Shown in pieces: positions 40,188 to 48,892 of a DNA stretch of 64,000 bases; position 1 is the stretch's first letter, and each line of letters begins with the position of its first letter. The DNA comes from Pseudomonadota bacterium (lineage in GTDB: Bacteria; Pseudomonadota; Gammaproteobacteria; Acidiferrobacterales; UBA6901), in the NCBI GenBank assembly GCA_021785515.1, contig JAJYEX010000004.1, forward strand, positions 165,672 through 229,671. Direction: 5' to 3'. A program made the position numbers and the translations under genes. The notes beneath the pieces are model-generated. The model was not told the origin of the DNA. It was given only the letters and a program-made list of their open reading frames with translations, and made no database searches.

Positions 40188-40771
40188 TGGATGGACGATC
40201 GAATGTGACGGCGTAGTCGGTGTGAACGGCCCGCATCATGGGCGAATTGCGCTTCGAGCAGGATGGTTCTGCAGAAATGGCCACAGAGCCAATCCAGACT
40301 GTCCGGCATCAACATAACCCCTTGTTTTCACACGATTCTAATTCCGAGTCCGAAACAGCCGTTGAGCGGGCGACGAAAGGTATGCAATAATCTTTTCAAA
40401 ATTAACGAATTAAGTGGCGGGAAGCCAAGGCGCCGTGGGGACAGTCCAGCAACGGACTACCTGATGCCGTTCCGGGAGACGGTATAAATGGTCGGACAAA
40501 CGGTCGACCCGTGCGGTGGCCGGAGAGGGTGCACAGAGCGGATAAGATTTGGTGCTGCGCGTCCGGCTGGCCACAGTGGCCGGGACAGGCGGTATCTGCG
40601 GGTTCTTCGCCCTGAATAGGGGCAAAGAGTTCTTCATCCGCACATCCCTTCTGGGACCGGAATTCGATCGGGCACCCGCGTCAATGATGGTGTGGAGCTT
40701 TTGGGGTGTCCCTCGGGGTGATCACCGATGGCACGTCACGGGCGGTGCCAAGCCGTTAGGAGATAACAACC
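40188..40771. other. Long leader region before the PA14/VPLPA-CTERM gene
   Basis: No gene is supported in these 584 bases. The stretch holds several GC-rich inverted segments (for example near 40425-40490 and 40560-40590) that could fold. I compared them by eye with the c-di-GMP-I and other common riboswitch consensus sequences without a convincing match. GGAG at 40760-40763 is the ribosome-binding site of the next gene. Confidence 0.4.
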
Positions 40772-41698
40772 ATGACTGTTCAGGATGAACTACGAAATAT
40801 GTCGGGGTCGGCAACAATGAACAAAAACCTGTACCGGAACACAACACGATTCCGCTGGCCGTATCTGGCGCTGGCGGTTCTGGCAGCTGCGGGAGTGGCC
40901 GCGACACCGGTGGCCGAGGCGAGCTCGGTGCCGATTACCCTTACGCCCTTCGGGACGGTGGGTGCCGGCGCGGGCGTCAATGAATACTGGGCGCAGGTGA
41001 GCAGCACCTGGCAGGGTCCGAGCTATAACGCAAGCGAGAGCACCGACACCGAGCTCGACGGCATCTCGTCGATCGCGGACGCGAACGCGGCCCTGCAGCT
41101 TACCCCAGGCCAGTCCGGTTATATCCAGAGCGTCTCAGGGGTGTATGCAGGTCCGATCAACTACGCGAACGAGATGTTTAATACGGACCCGAATTCCCAG
41201 CCGCAGTATGGTACCGGCACGCTGCCACCGCTGTTCAACGCCAGCACCGCTGCGGCCACCGAGATCGACTACGCGGGGCGCATGTGGGGTTACCTATACG
41301 TTCCCAGGGCCGGTCAGTACAATTTCGGCGTGCTTGCGGATGACGGATTCACCTTTACCCTGAGCGGGGCCAATGGGAACGGGGAGAGCATGAGCCTCGA
41401 TGGGCTCAATCCACGTACCTACACCTACTTCAATCAGAACCTCAATTTGGCGGCTGGTCTCTATCAGTACGATCTCATGGGCTATAACCGGCTTCAGGAT
41501 GGGGTCGTGCGCCTGTTGATGGGTTCCGCTACCGGAACCTGGGATCCGACGATGATTCCGGGCGGGGATTTCTACACCAGCGTGGCGGCGGTACCGCTGC
41601 CGGCGAGCCTGGGTCTCATGGGTTTCGGGTTCGCGGCGCTTCTCGGTGTCGCGGTGGTTACGTCCCGCAAGTCGCGGCAACGCACCCGGACGGTGTGA
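40772..41698 (+). CDS. PA14-like exported protein with VPLPA-CTERM sorting tail
   Basis: This 308-residue protein is exported through an N-terminal hydrophobic segment (YLALAVLAAAGVAATPVAEA; the internal start at 40817 would shorten the leader). The middle (about residues 160-260) resembles a PA14 carbohydrate-binding domain: YAGRMWGYLYVPRAGQYNFGVLADDGFTFTLSG, then YFNQNLNLAAGLYQYDLMGYN. From Val274 the tail reads VPLPASLGLMGFGFAALLG, then VAVVTSRKSRQR, an exact VPLPA motif, membrane helix and basic cluster, which is a VPLPA-CTERM exosortase signal. It precedes the Pga-like operon by about 290 bases, so a surface glycan-binding role in the biofilm matrix is inferred. Confidence 0.82.
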   Translation: MTVQDELRNMSGSATMNKNLYRNTTRFRWPYLALAVLAAAGVAATPVAEASSVPITLTPFGTVGAGAGVNEYWAQVSSTWQGPSYNASESTDTELDGISSIADANAALQLTPGQSGYIQSVSGVYAGPINYANEMFNTDPNSQPQYGTGTLPPLFNASTAAATEIDYAGRMWGYLYVPRAGQYNFGVLADDGFTFTLSGANGNGESMSLDGLNPRTYTYFNQNLNLAAGLYQYDLMGYNRLQDGVVRLLMGSATGTWDPTMIPGGDFYTSVAAVPLPASLGLMGFGFAALLGVAVVTSRKSRQRTRTV

Positions 41699-41990
41699 GT
41701 GGCAGTGCCGGGGTTGATTGTCGCCCATACGGGCGGCAACAAAGCCTTCCGCTGCAGGTCGACAGAGGCACAGTAAGAGAATAAGAATCGAAAGCGGTAC
41801 CTGTCCGCATCGATCGGGATCCAGACGCAGAGCCACAAGTGGGTATTGCCGTAACCTGATTCGGCCAGATGCGATCGGTGTGCGCCGGACCGATCGTCTT
41901 GCGTGGCGTAAGTGTCCGGGGTTGGCGTAATCCGGGACTGAGCTGCGCAGCGCGACAGGGATCGAGCCCTAAGAGGAGACTTGGTGATGA

Positions 41991-42395
41991 GTGACGCCCC
42001 GATATCTGGCCGGCGAGGCACGATGCGTGTTGCGTGACAGGTTGCACCCGCTCTGGCGCCAGATTGCGCACGCAGTGCTGCTGCTGGCGGGCTGGGCGGT
42101 ATTTTTCGGCTTCTGGTGGAAGGTTCTGCGAAGGCCGGTGTCGTTCGACCCGCTGTTCGTGGTGATCCCGCTCATCATCATTGTCGTACCGACAGTCACA
42201 TTCTACTGGATCCTGCACAACGTGCACCTTTACCGGCGGCGCGATGCGCGGCGCAGCGCCGCGGGGGCACCGGAACGCTACGATCGGGACTGGTACGGCA
42301 GACAGGTAATGGCGGACTGGGAGAAGCTGCGTGGCGCGCACGATATTGTCGTTGAGGTGACCGGAGACAACAAACGCTACGAGGCCCTGGAATAA
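41991..42395 (+). CDS. PgaD-like small membrane protein
   Basis: This 134-residue protein has two membrane segments (QIAHAVLLLAGWAVFFGFWW and LFVVIPLIIIVVPTVTFYWI) followed by HNVHLYRRRDARR and a soluble C-terminus (about 50 residues). Size and topology match PgaD, the partner of the PgaC polymerase that binds c-di-GMP in E. coli. Direct residue similarity is weak, so the call rests mainly on topology and on the PgaC-like gene 58 bases downstream. GTG 41991 with AGAGGAG upstream is the chosen start; an ATG at 41987 is in another frame and closes quickly. Confidence 0.68.
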   Translation: MTPRYLAGEARCVLRDRLHPLWRQIAHAVLLLAGWAVFFGFWWKVLRRPVSFDPLFVVIPLIIIVVPTVTFYWILHNVHLYRRRDARRSAAGAPERYDRDWYGRQVMADWEKLRGAHDIVVEVTGDNKRYEALE

Positions 42396-42453
42396 GGGCT
42401 GGATCGCGGATCCCAGACACAATGATCGAGAAAAACGCCGCCATAACCAGAAA

Positions 42454-43719
42454 ATGAGCATCATTGTGCCCATGCTCGGTGCGATCGAGCACAGCGACGT
42501 CTACCTTATCGCGCTGATATTCTTTGCTCTCTATCCCATTCTTACCAGCGTGGTGTGGATTACCACGTCGCTGTTCTTCTGGTTCCGCCGCGAACAGGGC
42601 GAGCGGGCCAGGCCGTCGCTGCAGCACACCCCGTATGTCTCGGTCCTCATTCCGGCGTACAACGAGGAACCGCTCATCGGTCGTGCGCTGGACGCCGTGT
42701 GTGCCATGGATTATCCCGCATTCGAAGTGGTGGTGGTGGACGACGGCTCCACGGACGGCACGACGCGCGTTGTGCAGGAGTACGCGCGCCGTGGCAGGGT
42801 GCGGCTTATCCGCAAGCTTACCAACGAAGGCAAGGCGCTGGCGCTCAATGACGCGCTGCCCTGTCTCAATGGCGAAATCGTGCTGATTATGGACGCGGAC
42901 GCCGAACCGCAGCCGCAGGTCCTCCACTACCTGGTGGGACACTTCGACAGTCCGCGTGTGGGGGCTGTGACGGGGAATCCACGGGTCGTGAACGTGAATT
43001 CCCTGCTTTGCCGCCTGCAGCTCATCGAATTCACGTCGATCGTCAGCCTGCTGCGCCGCTCGCAGCGCATATGGGGGCGCATTCTCACGGTCTCGGGCGT
43101 CGTTACGGCGTTTCGCAAGGCGGCGCTTTATGACGTGGGCCTGTTCAGTCCTGACATGCCGACAGAGGATATCGATGTGACCTGGAAGCTGCAGAAGCGC
43201 TTCTGGGATGTACGCTATGAACCGAATGCGGTGCTGCACATGCGGGTGCCAAGCGATGTGCGCTCGCTGGTGAAGCAGCGTCTGCGCTGGGCGCGTGGAT
43301 TGATGCAGGTTCTGCGGCGGCACCATGATGTCATGCTGCACTGGCGTTTCCGTCGCCTGTGGCCGGTGTTCATCGAGTCGGTACTCTCGACGCTCTGGGC
43401 AGTCTGTTTTGTGTTGCTGACCCTGGTGTGGATCGTTTCCTACAGCATGGGTCTGCCTCCGGCCGGCGCCTATCCCATCCCCAACCTCTGGGGCATGCTG
43501 ATTGCCAGCTTCTGCCTGGTGCAGCTGCTGGCAGGGACCCTGGTCGACTGGCGCTACGATCGCGAGACCATCCGGTACTACCCCTACGCAGTGTTCTATC
43601 CGATTGTCTACTGGATGATCATGTCTCTGTCCACCGTTATTGCGCTGCCGGCGCTGTTGCGGCGGCCGGTGCGTCGGGGTGTGCGCTGGCATACGAAGCG
43701 CGACGAGGCGGGAGTGTAG
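42454..43719 (+). CDS. pgaC: PgaC/HmsR/IcaA-like processive glycosyltransferase
   Basis: This 421-residue inner-membrane GT2 polymerase has an N-terminal membrane segment (VYLIALIFFALYPILTSVVWITTSLFFWF). The catalytic domain has Asp96-Asp97 (VVVDDGSTDG), Asp147/Asp149 (IMDADAEP), the TED motif at 237-239 (MPTEDIDVTWKLQ) and QRLRW at 275-279. Three or four C-terminal helices follow. NPRVVNVNSLLCRLQLIEFTSIVSLLRRSQRIWGRILTVSGVVTAFRK closely parallels PgaC. PgaC makes poly-beta-1,6-N-acetylglucosamine; a related polymer is likely but unproven. It sits between PgaD-like and PgaA-like genes. Confidence 0.88.
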   Translation: MSIIVPMLGAIEHSDVYLIALIFFALYPILTSVVWITTSLFFWFRREQGERARPSLQHTPYVSVLIPAYNEEPLIGRALDAVCAMDYPAFEVVVVDDGSTDGTTRVVQEYARRGRVRLIRKLTNEGKALALNDALPCLNGEIVLIMDADAEPQPQVLHYLVGHFDSPRVGAVTGNPRVVNVNSLLCRLQLIEFTSIVSLLRRSQRIWGRILTVSGVVTAFRKAALYDVGLFSPDMPTEDIDVTWKLQKRFWDVRYEPNAVLHMRVPSDVRSLVKQRLRWARGLMQVLRRHHDVMLHWRFRRLWPVFIESVLSTLWAVCFVLLTLVWIVSYSMGLPPAGAYPIPNLWGMLIASFCLVQLLAGTLVDWRYDRETIRYYPYAVFYPIVYWMIMSLSTVIALPALLRRPVRRGVRWHTKRDEAGV

Positions 43720-43724
43720 ACGGC

Positions 43725-45854
43725 ATGCGGCTCAGGGTCAGCGCGTTGCTGCTCTGCGGTCTCGTCCTGATATGGGCGCAGGGGGCGATGGCGGGCGACC
43801 TGCAGCAGGCCCGCCTGCTCGTGCAGCAGCACCACTATGCACGTGCCCTTCGGGTCTACGCACCGCTGCTGCGCCAGAAGCCCAATGACCCGAACCTCCT
43901 GATCGAGGTGGCACGCGTCAACGGCTGGGTGAATCACCATGCCCGGGCCATCGCGCTCTATGAGCGTGTAGTGCGCGTGGCACCGGCACGGCGCGACGAC
44001 GTGGCCCTGCCGCTCGCCTGGCAGTTCGTGTGGTCCAACCAGCCGGCGCAGGCCGTACCGTATTTCCAGGCCTACCTGCGGCGCCATCCGCATCATCCGC
44101 ATGCATGGCTCGGGCTGGCGGGGGCGCTTGCCGCCTCCGGAAAACCACAGGCCTCGGTCTCCGCCTATGATCAGGCGCTTGCCATCATGCCGAAAAACTC
44201 AGACGCGCTGCTCGGCAAGGCCCGCCTGCTCGTGCAGCAGCACCACTATGCACGTGCCCTTCGGGTCTACGCACCGCTGCTGCGCCAGAAGCCCAATGAC
44301 CCGAACCTCCTGATCGAGGTGGCACGCGTCAACGGCTGGGTGAATCACCATGCCCGGGCCATCGCGCTCTATGAGCGTGTAGTGCGCGTGGCACCGGCAC
44401 GGCGCGACGACGTGGCCCTGCCGCTCGCCTGGCAGTTCGTGTGGTCCAACCAGCCGGCGCAGGCCGTACCGTATTTCCAGGCCTACCTGCGGCGCCATCC
44501 GCATCATCCGCATGCATGGCTCGGGCTGGCGGGGGCGGTGGCGGACGAGGGGCACCAGCAACAGGCGCTGGCGGTGTTCCGCAAGGCGATAGCGGCAAAC
44601 CCGGCAGACCTGAGGCTACGCAATGGCCAGGCCAGGACTCTGCTGCGCGCCGGTGATTATGCGGCCGCGAAGCGGTGCTACGAGGCGGTATTGCGCAAAC
44701 ATCCGGGCGATTTCTCGGCCCGTGTGGGGCTTGCCGAGATTCTTAACTGGACCGACCATAACCGCGCCGCAGCCGGGGCTTACGAGAGCCTGCTTGCCGA
44801 ACGGCCTGCTGACCGCAGCCTGCGCCATGATCTGGCTACCGCCCAGTACTGGTCGGGCTTTGACGCGCAGGCGCTTCACACCTTGCGCGGTCTGCATGAT
44901 CCGTCGGATGAGCGGCTGCGCCATAACATCGAACGCGATTACGCGCCCTGGGTCTCCGCGACCCTCGGGGTGTCTAACGACACGGACAACCTGACCATCG
45001 TCTCCGGCACCGTCGACGGCGCCTATCGGATCAATTCCACAGACTGGCTGGGGGCGACCTATCGAAACGGGTACATGCACGAGGATAACGCCGCCCTCGG
45101 CGTGTCCGGGGCGTTGAACTTCAACGAAGGCTGGATCAGGGCCGGCACGCGCGCCGGTGATATCCGTAGCCGTTTCGGGACAGTATGGCCCGGAGTAGCC
45201 ATCGGCGTGCGCGACTTCGGCGGCTGGGACACGTTCGCATGGAAGGCCAACGCCAAGTGGTTTCCCGCGGATTTGTGGCGGGTCGATGTCTATGGCGGGA
45301 ACGAGGTGATAGAGAACCTGCCATCCATCAAGAACCGCGTGACCTTCACCTCGGTGGGCGGTGGCGTGCATTACCAGTTTCTGCCGCGCGTCAACGCGGG
45401 ACTCTCAGCCGGCGCCGGAAGCTTCAGCGATCGCTTCGGGGACAGCAACCACCGCGACCGCTACGATGCCCAGCTGGTGGGCGTGCTCCACACCCATCCC
45501 CGCATCACCGCGATGTGGAATTTTCTGTATCTCACGGACAGCAATCCCAACGTGTATGTCGGCTATTACAATCCGGCGAGCTACTGGGAGAACCGCTTTG
45601 GCCTGGGGTATGACAAGAACTGGAAGCGCTGGTCATTTTCTGCGCACGGCGGCCTGGGGAAGATCTGGCAGAGCGATCCCGGAATGTACAACAATCTCTA
45701 TTTCTTCCGGCTCGTGCTTGCGCGTGGCGTAGGTGCCAATGGCGAGCTGCGTCTGGTGGCGGGACGGTCGGATTCGAGGATCCAGGCCAGTAGCGCGGGC
45801 AGTGGTTATGCGCGCAGTTACGCGAGCCTGAGTTATATCTATCACGCCTATTGA
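43725..45854 (+). CDS. PgaA-like TPR/outer-membrane porin for exopolysaccharide export
   Basis: This 709-residue protein starts at ATG 43725, 5 bases after the pgaC-like stop, with signal peptide MRLRVSALLLCGLVLIWAQGAMA. TPR-like helical repeats run through about residues 25-380. The rest is a beta-barrel (WVSATLGVSNDTDNLTI ... ENRFGLGYDKNWKRWSFSAHGGLG), ending in an aromatic residue (SLSYIYHAY) as expected for outer-membrane insertion. This is the PgaA/HmsH architecture. Two TPR blocks of 106 residues are identical, encoded by a perfect 320-bp DNA repeat. No PgaB-type deacetylase gene lies beside it. Confidence 0.82.
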   Translation: MRLRVSALLLCGLVLIWAQGAMAGDLQQARLLVQQHHYARALRVYAPLLRQKPNDPNLLIEVARVNGWVNHHARAIALYERVVRVAPARRDDVALPLAWQFVWSNQPAQAVPYFQAYLRRHPHHPHAWLGLAGALAASGKPQASVSAYDQALAIMPKNSDALLGKARLLVQQHHYARALRVYAPLLRQKPNDPNLLIEVARVNGWVNHHARAIALYERVVRVAPARRDDVALPLAWQFVWSNQPAQAVPYFQAYLRRHPHHPHAWLGLAGAVADEGHQQQALAVFRKAIAANPADLRLRNGQARTLLRAGDYAAAKRCYEAVLRKHPGDFSARVGLAEILNWTDHNRAAAGAYESLLAERPADRSLRHDLATAQYWSGFDAQALHTLRGLHDPSDERLRHNIERDYAPWVSATLGVSNDTDNLTIVSGTVDGAYRINSTDWLGATYRNGYMHEDNAALGVSGALNFNEGWIRAGTRAGDIRSRFGTVWPGVAIGVRDFGGWDTFAWKANAKWFPADLWRVDVYGGNEVIENLPSIKNRVTFTSVGGGVHYQFLPRVNAGLSAGAGSFSDRFGDSNHRDRYDAQLVGVLHTHPRITAMWNFLYLTDSNPNVYVGYYNPASYWENRFGLGYDKNWKRWSFSAHGGLGKIWQSDPGMYNNLYFFRLVLARGVGANGELRLVAGRSDSRIQASSAGSGYARSYASLSYIYHAY
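43807..44537 (+). repeat. Perfect 320-bp direct repeat inside the pgaA-like gene
   Basis: Bases 43807-44126 and 44218-44537 are identical over 320 bp by direct comparison. They are offset by 411 bp (137 codons), with 91 unique bases between them. The copies keep frame, so the protein carries two identical TPR blocks starting ARLLVQQHHYARALRVYAPL. Complete identity at synonymous sites means a very recent duplication or ongoing gene conversion, or an assembly artefact. Confidence 0.95.
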
Positions 45855-45901
45855 TGCCGGCGGCTACGGTGCTGGCCGCGTATTCCCTGTTTCCGGTACG
45901 C

Positions 45902-45921
45902 GGGGCCCGCAAACGGACCCC
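45902..45921. terminator. Possible bidirectional terminator
   Basis: GGGG-C-CCG (45902-45909) can pair with CGG-A-CCCC (45914-45921) around a CAAA loop, with one mismatch. It lies between the convergent pgaA-like gene and the lipoprotein gene. No strong T-tract follows, so the call is tentative. Confidence 0.35.
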
Positions 45922-45930
45922 ACGCAAGCT

Positions 45931-46443
45931 TCACTGGATCTGCACCGGCACCGAGTCGGTAAGGCAGTAATTGCCCGCTGCATTGCAGGCCTGAAGCACG
46001 ATATAGGCGTTGGCGGGGACGCCGGCCGCCAGAAAATATGCCAGATTCTGGACCGCGTAAGGCCCGGCCGGATCCGAACATTGCATGTTGTCGGAATTGT
46101 CAAAGGTGCAGCTCAGCGTATCGGTGGTGTGACAGACATCGGATGCCGACTGTTTTCCGCAGCCACTCGCGAGCACAATGTTCGTATTGGGATCAAACAC
46201 AGGGCTGCTGTTAAGGGCGACGGTGGCAGTGTAGATGTTGCCGGTGATATCCCAGCTGATCGTAAATTGGCCATTGTTGACACCGGGATTGATGGGCACC
46301 ACGCCTTGGGAGGCGGCGGAAGTTCCAGTGACGCTGAATCCGGAGATGACGATCGGATTGTCAGCCCTGGGACTGCAGCCGACCAGTCCGGCTACTGCCG
46401 ACAGTATCATCGCCCAGGCCAGCCGGCCTCCCCGGTGATGCAT
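45931..46443 (-). CDS. Small lipoprotein of unknown function
   Basis: This 170-residue exported lipoprotein starts at ATG 46443 (MHHRGGRLAWAMILSAVAGLVGC), with the lipobox cysteine at the end of LVGC. An in-frame start at 46575 would place 44 extra residues before the signal peptide and is rejected. The mature part looks like a single beta-sandwich: GQFTISWDITGNIYTATVALNSSPVFD, then several cysteines (SGCGKQ, DVCHT, LSCTF, MQCSD, QACNA, YCLTD) that may form disulfides. I do not recognise the family. It is convergent with the Pga-like operon. Confidence 0.7.
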   Translation of the reverse strand: MHHRGGRLAWAMILSAVAGLVGCSPRADNPIVISGFSVTGTSAASQGVVPINPGVNNGQFTISWDITGNIYTATVALNSSPVFDPNTNIVLASGCGKQSASDVCHTTDTLSCTFDNSDNMQCSDPAGPYAVQNLAYFLAAGVPANAYIVLQACNAAGNYCLTDSVPVQIQ

Positions 46444-47299
46444 GGTGCGCCCCCTGTTTTGTGACGTCATCAATGTCCGGTCAGTCCGGATCGTCTGGTT
46501 TATGGTGCCGTGCACCCCGTTTCGCCGCGTCACTATCCTCCACAAAGCGGGGGCAAGGCGCAAGGAGCCAGCCAAGGCCGGTTCCGGAACCGGTATTGAT
46601 TATTGGTTGCCTCGGGGCGCTATAACCCCGAAGTCACGGTCGGAATGATTTGCAAATCAATGCCGTTTTAGACGAGAAATAGCCGTTTTAAGAATGATTT
46701 TAAAGGAAAATTTCCGCGGACCTTGCAGTCTGGTCTGCTAAACTCAAAAAGGGGAGAGGCGCACATCATTAACGGACCATCTGCCGGCCTAGGGGTCAGG
46801 ATAGGGGCCGCGCTGTTTAGGATCAGCTTCGGAAACCGAACGTCCATCCTCATCTTAACCTCGAACCGGCGGCAGTTTCTTATGCGACGGCGGCTGGATG
46901 CGCAACGCCGTCTGGCGTGTCCAGTATGGTCGCAATGGTGGTGACGATACCCCATAGGGGGAGGCAGTTGGGCCAGCGTTGAATGGCCAGTTTCATGCCA
47001 CTGTTCTGAAAATGTTGCGCTTCCCATGACCAGACCTTGGATGATATGTCGGTTGTCGGGGACTGGCGCGCACAGGCTATTTAAGGAAGGCGGCCATATC
47101 GGCTGGGCAGGACGGTAAACCTAGCCCTGGGACTTGGCATATTCGGAGGATGCATTGACGTGACCGGTGTACCCGATTTCCGGCGGGTCCGGTCGCGACG
47201 ATCCTAAAATGTGACTAACCGCTTCGCCGTGCCGGGGGGCCTCTTGGCCTTGGGAACGCAGAGCATGTTGCAAGGGTTAAGTAATTTCGGGGGGCAGGC
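46444..47299. other. Long intergenic region between the lipoprotein and the diguanylate cyclase
   Basis: In 856 bases I find no supported gene. An AT-rich block (46635-46715, with TTTGCAAATCAATG, TTTTAAG and TTTTAAAGG) is a likely promoter area for the lipoprotein or a regulator-binding site. The segment 47100-47299 is the leader of the diguanylate cyclase, with a G-rich ribosome-binding site (GGGGGG, 47290-47295). No riboswitch consensus was recognised. Confidence 0.4.
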
Positions 47300-48721
47300 T
47301 TGAACGCTTATTCGGACGATCATCTCAATTTGGCGCTCAACGATATTAATGTGCTTGATGCCAGCCCCTCATCCGGGGAGGTGCGGGCAGCCTGGATCGT
47401 CATGAGTGTGCTGTTGGCAGCCTGCCTGATCACCGTTCCTTTTGCTACACGGCAATGGCCGGTGTCGCACGTGCTGGACACGGCGGCTGGTATTGCCTCA
47501 TTTGCGGAAATTACCACCGGCGCCCTGCTGCTCACGCAGGCGGTGTTGCTGCGTCAGAGCGCGGGACTGGCGCTGGGGCTTGGCTATCTGCTGGGCGGCA
47601 TGGTGATCATCGTTAACCTGCTCTGCACAGCGAGTCCAGCCACTCATTTATGGCTGCTGCGCCTTTGGCACGGAGTGTTTGTGCTGGGCGTGCTGTCCTA
47701 TGCCGTGCTAAATACCCGCCACGATCCCCAGTTCAGTCCGGACCGGTTCAAGGATCATGTGCGCATCGCGATCGGGAGCGGGGTGCTGTTCATGGCGATG
47801 ATGGTTCTTTATCTGGTTTTTAGGCCATTTCCGCTGCCGGCAATCCTGCACGGGATGAATTACGCCACCCGGCCCAATATCGTGGTCAACGCGATACAGC
47901 TGGTGGTAATTGTCGGCGCGTGGCTGCTGTTGTTAACGGCGCGCCACAAGACAGTGCTGTCGGTGTGGATGGGAGTGGTCGCCTGCGCGGTGGCCATCGA
48001 TATCGTACTGTTTGTTCTCGGAACGACGGCGGTCAGCGTCGGTCTGGACGTTTCCAAGCTGAATAACTTTATTGCGGCCACGCTGATCTTCAGCGTTCTG
48101 TTCTACCGGTACATCCGCATCCAGTCGGAACTATACAAGCACCGGGCCGAGCTGATAAACGTCAACCGTCGCCTGACCGAGATGGCGTTGACCGACACGC
48201 TGACCGGCCTGCCTAACCGGGCGGCCCTGGAACAGACCCTGGACAATGCATTGGCCAGGGCGGGTCGCGCCAACGCAAAACTTGCCGTCTGCATGATAGA
48301 TCTCGATGATTTCAAGCTGGTCAATGACGGACACGGACATCAAATCGGGGATCAGTTGCTGAGCGCGTTTGGGGATCGGGTGTCCGGCGTATTGCGCAAA
48401 GGCGAACATTTCGGTCGCATGGGGGGTGACGAATTCGTGCTGGTGCTGGAAGGACTGGAGCGATCGGAGCAGGTGTCCGCTGTGATGAAACGGGTGGCCG
48501 ACGCGCTGTCGGCACCATTCGTACTCTCGCCGGGCCTCGCTCTGCACGTCAGGGTCAGCATCGGTGTTGCGCTTTATCCCAATTTCAGGAACGGGAGCGA
48601 CCTGATGCGCGCAGCGGATCAGGCTCTGTACCGGAGCAAGGCGAAAAAGGGAAGCAGAGACCGGAATTGGACCGTGGGTGGCGCGGGCAGTTATGGAGAA
48701 GGGGAGTGCGTCGCGACCTAG
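47300..48721 (+). CDS. Membrane-bound diguanylate cyclase (GGDEF)
   Basis: This 473-residue protein starts with TTG. About residues 28-275 form seven or eight membrane helices of a MASE-type sensor (for example WIVMSVLLAACLITVPFA, LALGLGYLLGGMVIIVNLLCTA, VLSVWMGVVACAVAIDIVLFVLG). A coiled linker (ELYKHRAELINVNRRLTEMA) leads to the cyclase domain TLTGLPNRAAL, MIDLDDFKLVND, with the active-site GGDEF at residues 375-379. The inhibitory RxxD site five residues upstream reads RKGE, so feedback inhibition may be weak. It makes c-di-GMP, the known activator of PgaC/PgaD in E. coli, and sits 1.4 kb from the Pga-like operon. Confidence 0.93.
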   Translation: MNAYSDDHLNLALNDINVLDASPSSGEVRAAWIVMSVLLAACLITVPFATRQWPVSHVLDTAAGIASFAEITTGALLLTQAVLLRQSAGLALGLGYLLGGMVIIVNLLCTASPATHLWLLRLWHGVFVLGVLSYAVLNTRHDPQFSPDRFKDHVRIAIGSGVLFMAMMVLYLVFRPFPLPAILHGMNYATRPNIVVNAIQLVVIVGAWLLLLTARHKTVLSVWMGVVACAVAIDIVLFVLGTTAVSVGLDVSKLNNFIAATLIFSVLFYRYIRIQSELYKHRAELINVNRRLTEMALTDTLTGLPNRAALEQTLDNALARAGRANAKLAVCMIDLDDFKLVNDGHGHQIGDQLLSAFGDRVSGVLRKGEHFGRMGGDEFVLVLEGLERSEQVSAVMKRVADALSAPFVLSPGLALHVRVSIGVALYPNFRNGSDLMRAADQALYRSKAKKGSRDRNWTVGGAGSYGEGECVAT

Positions 48722-48892
48722 CGGCGGGTCCAGGCAGAATTGGACCCGCATGGAATGTTAGCCCGCTTCAGCCGAAGCAACCGCCGCTATGAGATCGCGG
48801 GCAGTTCCGCGGCTGCCGGAGGTTTTTCCGGAAGGCGTGCCTGCCGTTCTCCGTCGCGGCGGGCGGTCGGAAGAAGAATCCCTTTTTAGATG

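Noticed and set aside
40405..40500. Possible c-di-GMP-I riboswitch before the PA14 gene
   Set aside because: Some GCC and GGAC blocks recall the motif, but the conserved CGCAAAGCC and tetraloop receptor are absent.
42196..43692. 498-codon minus-strand ORF across the pgaC-like gene
   Set aside because: It is antisense to a glycosyltransferase with all catalytic motifs.
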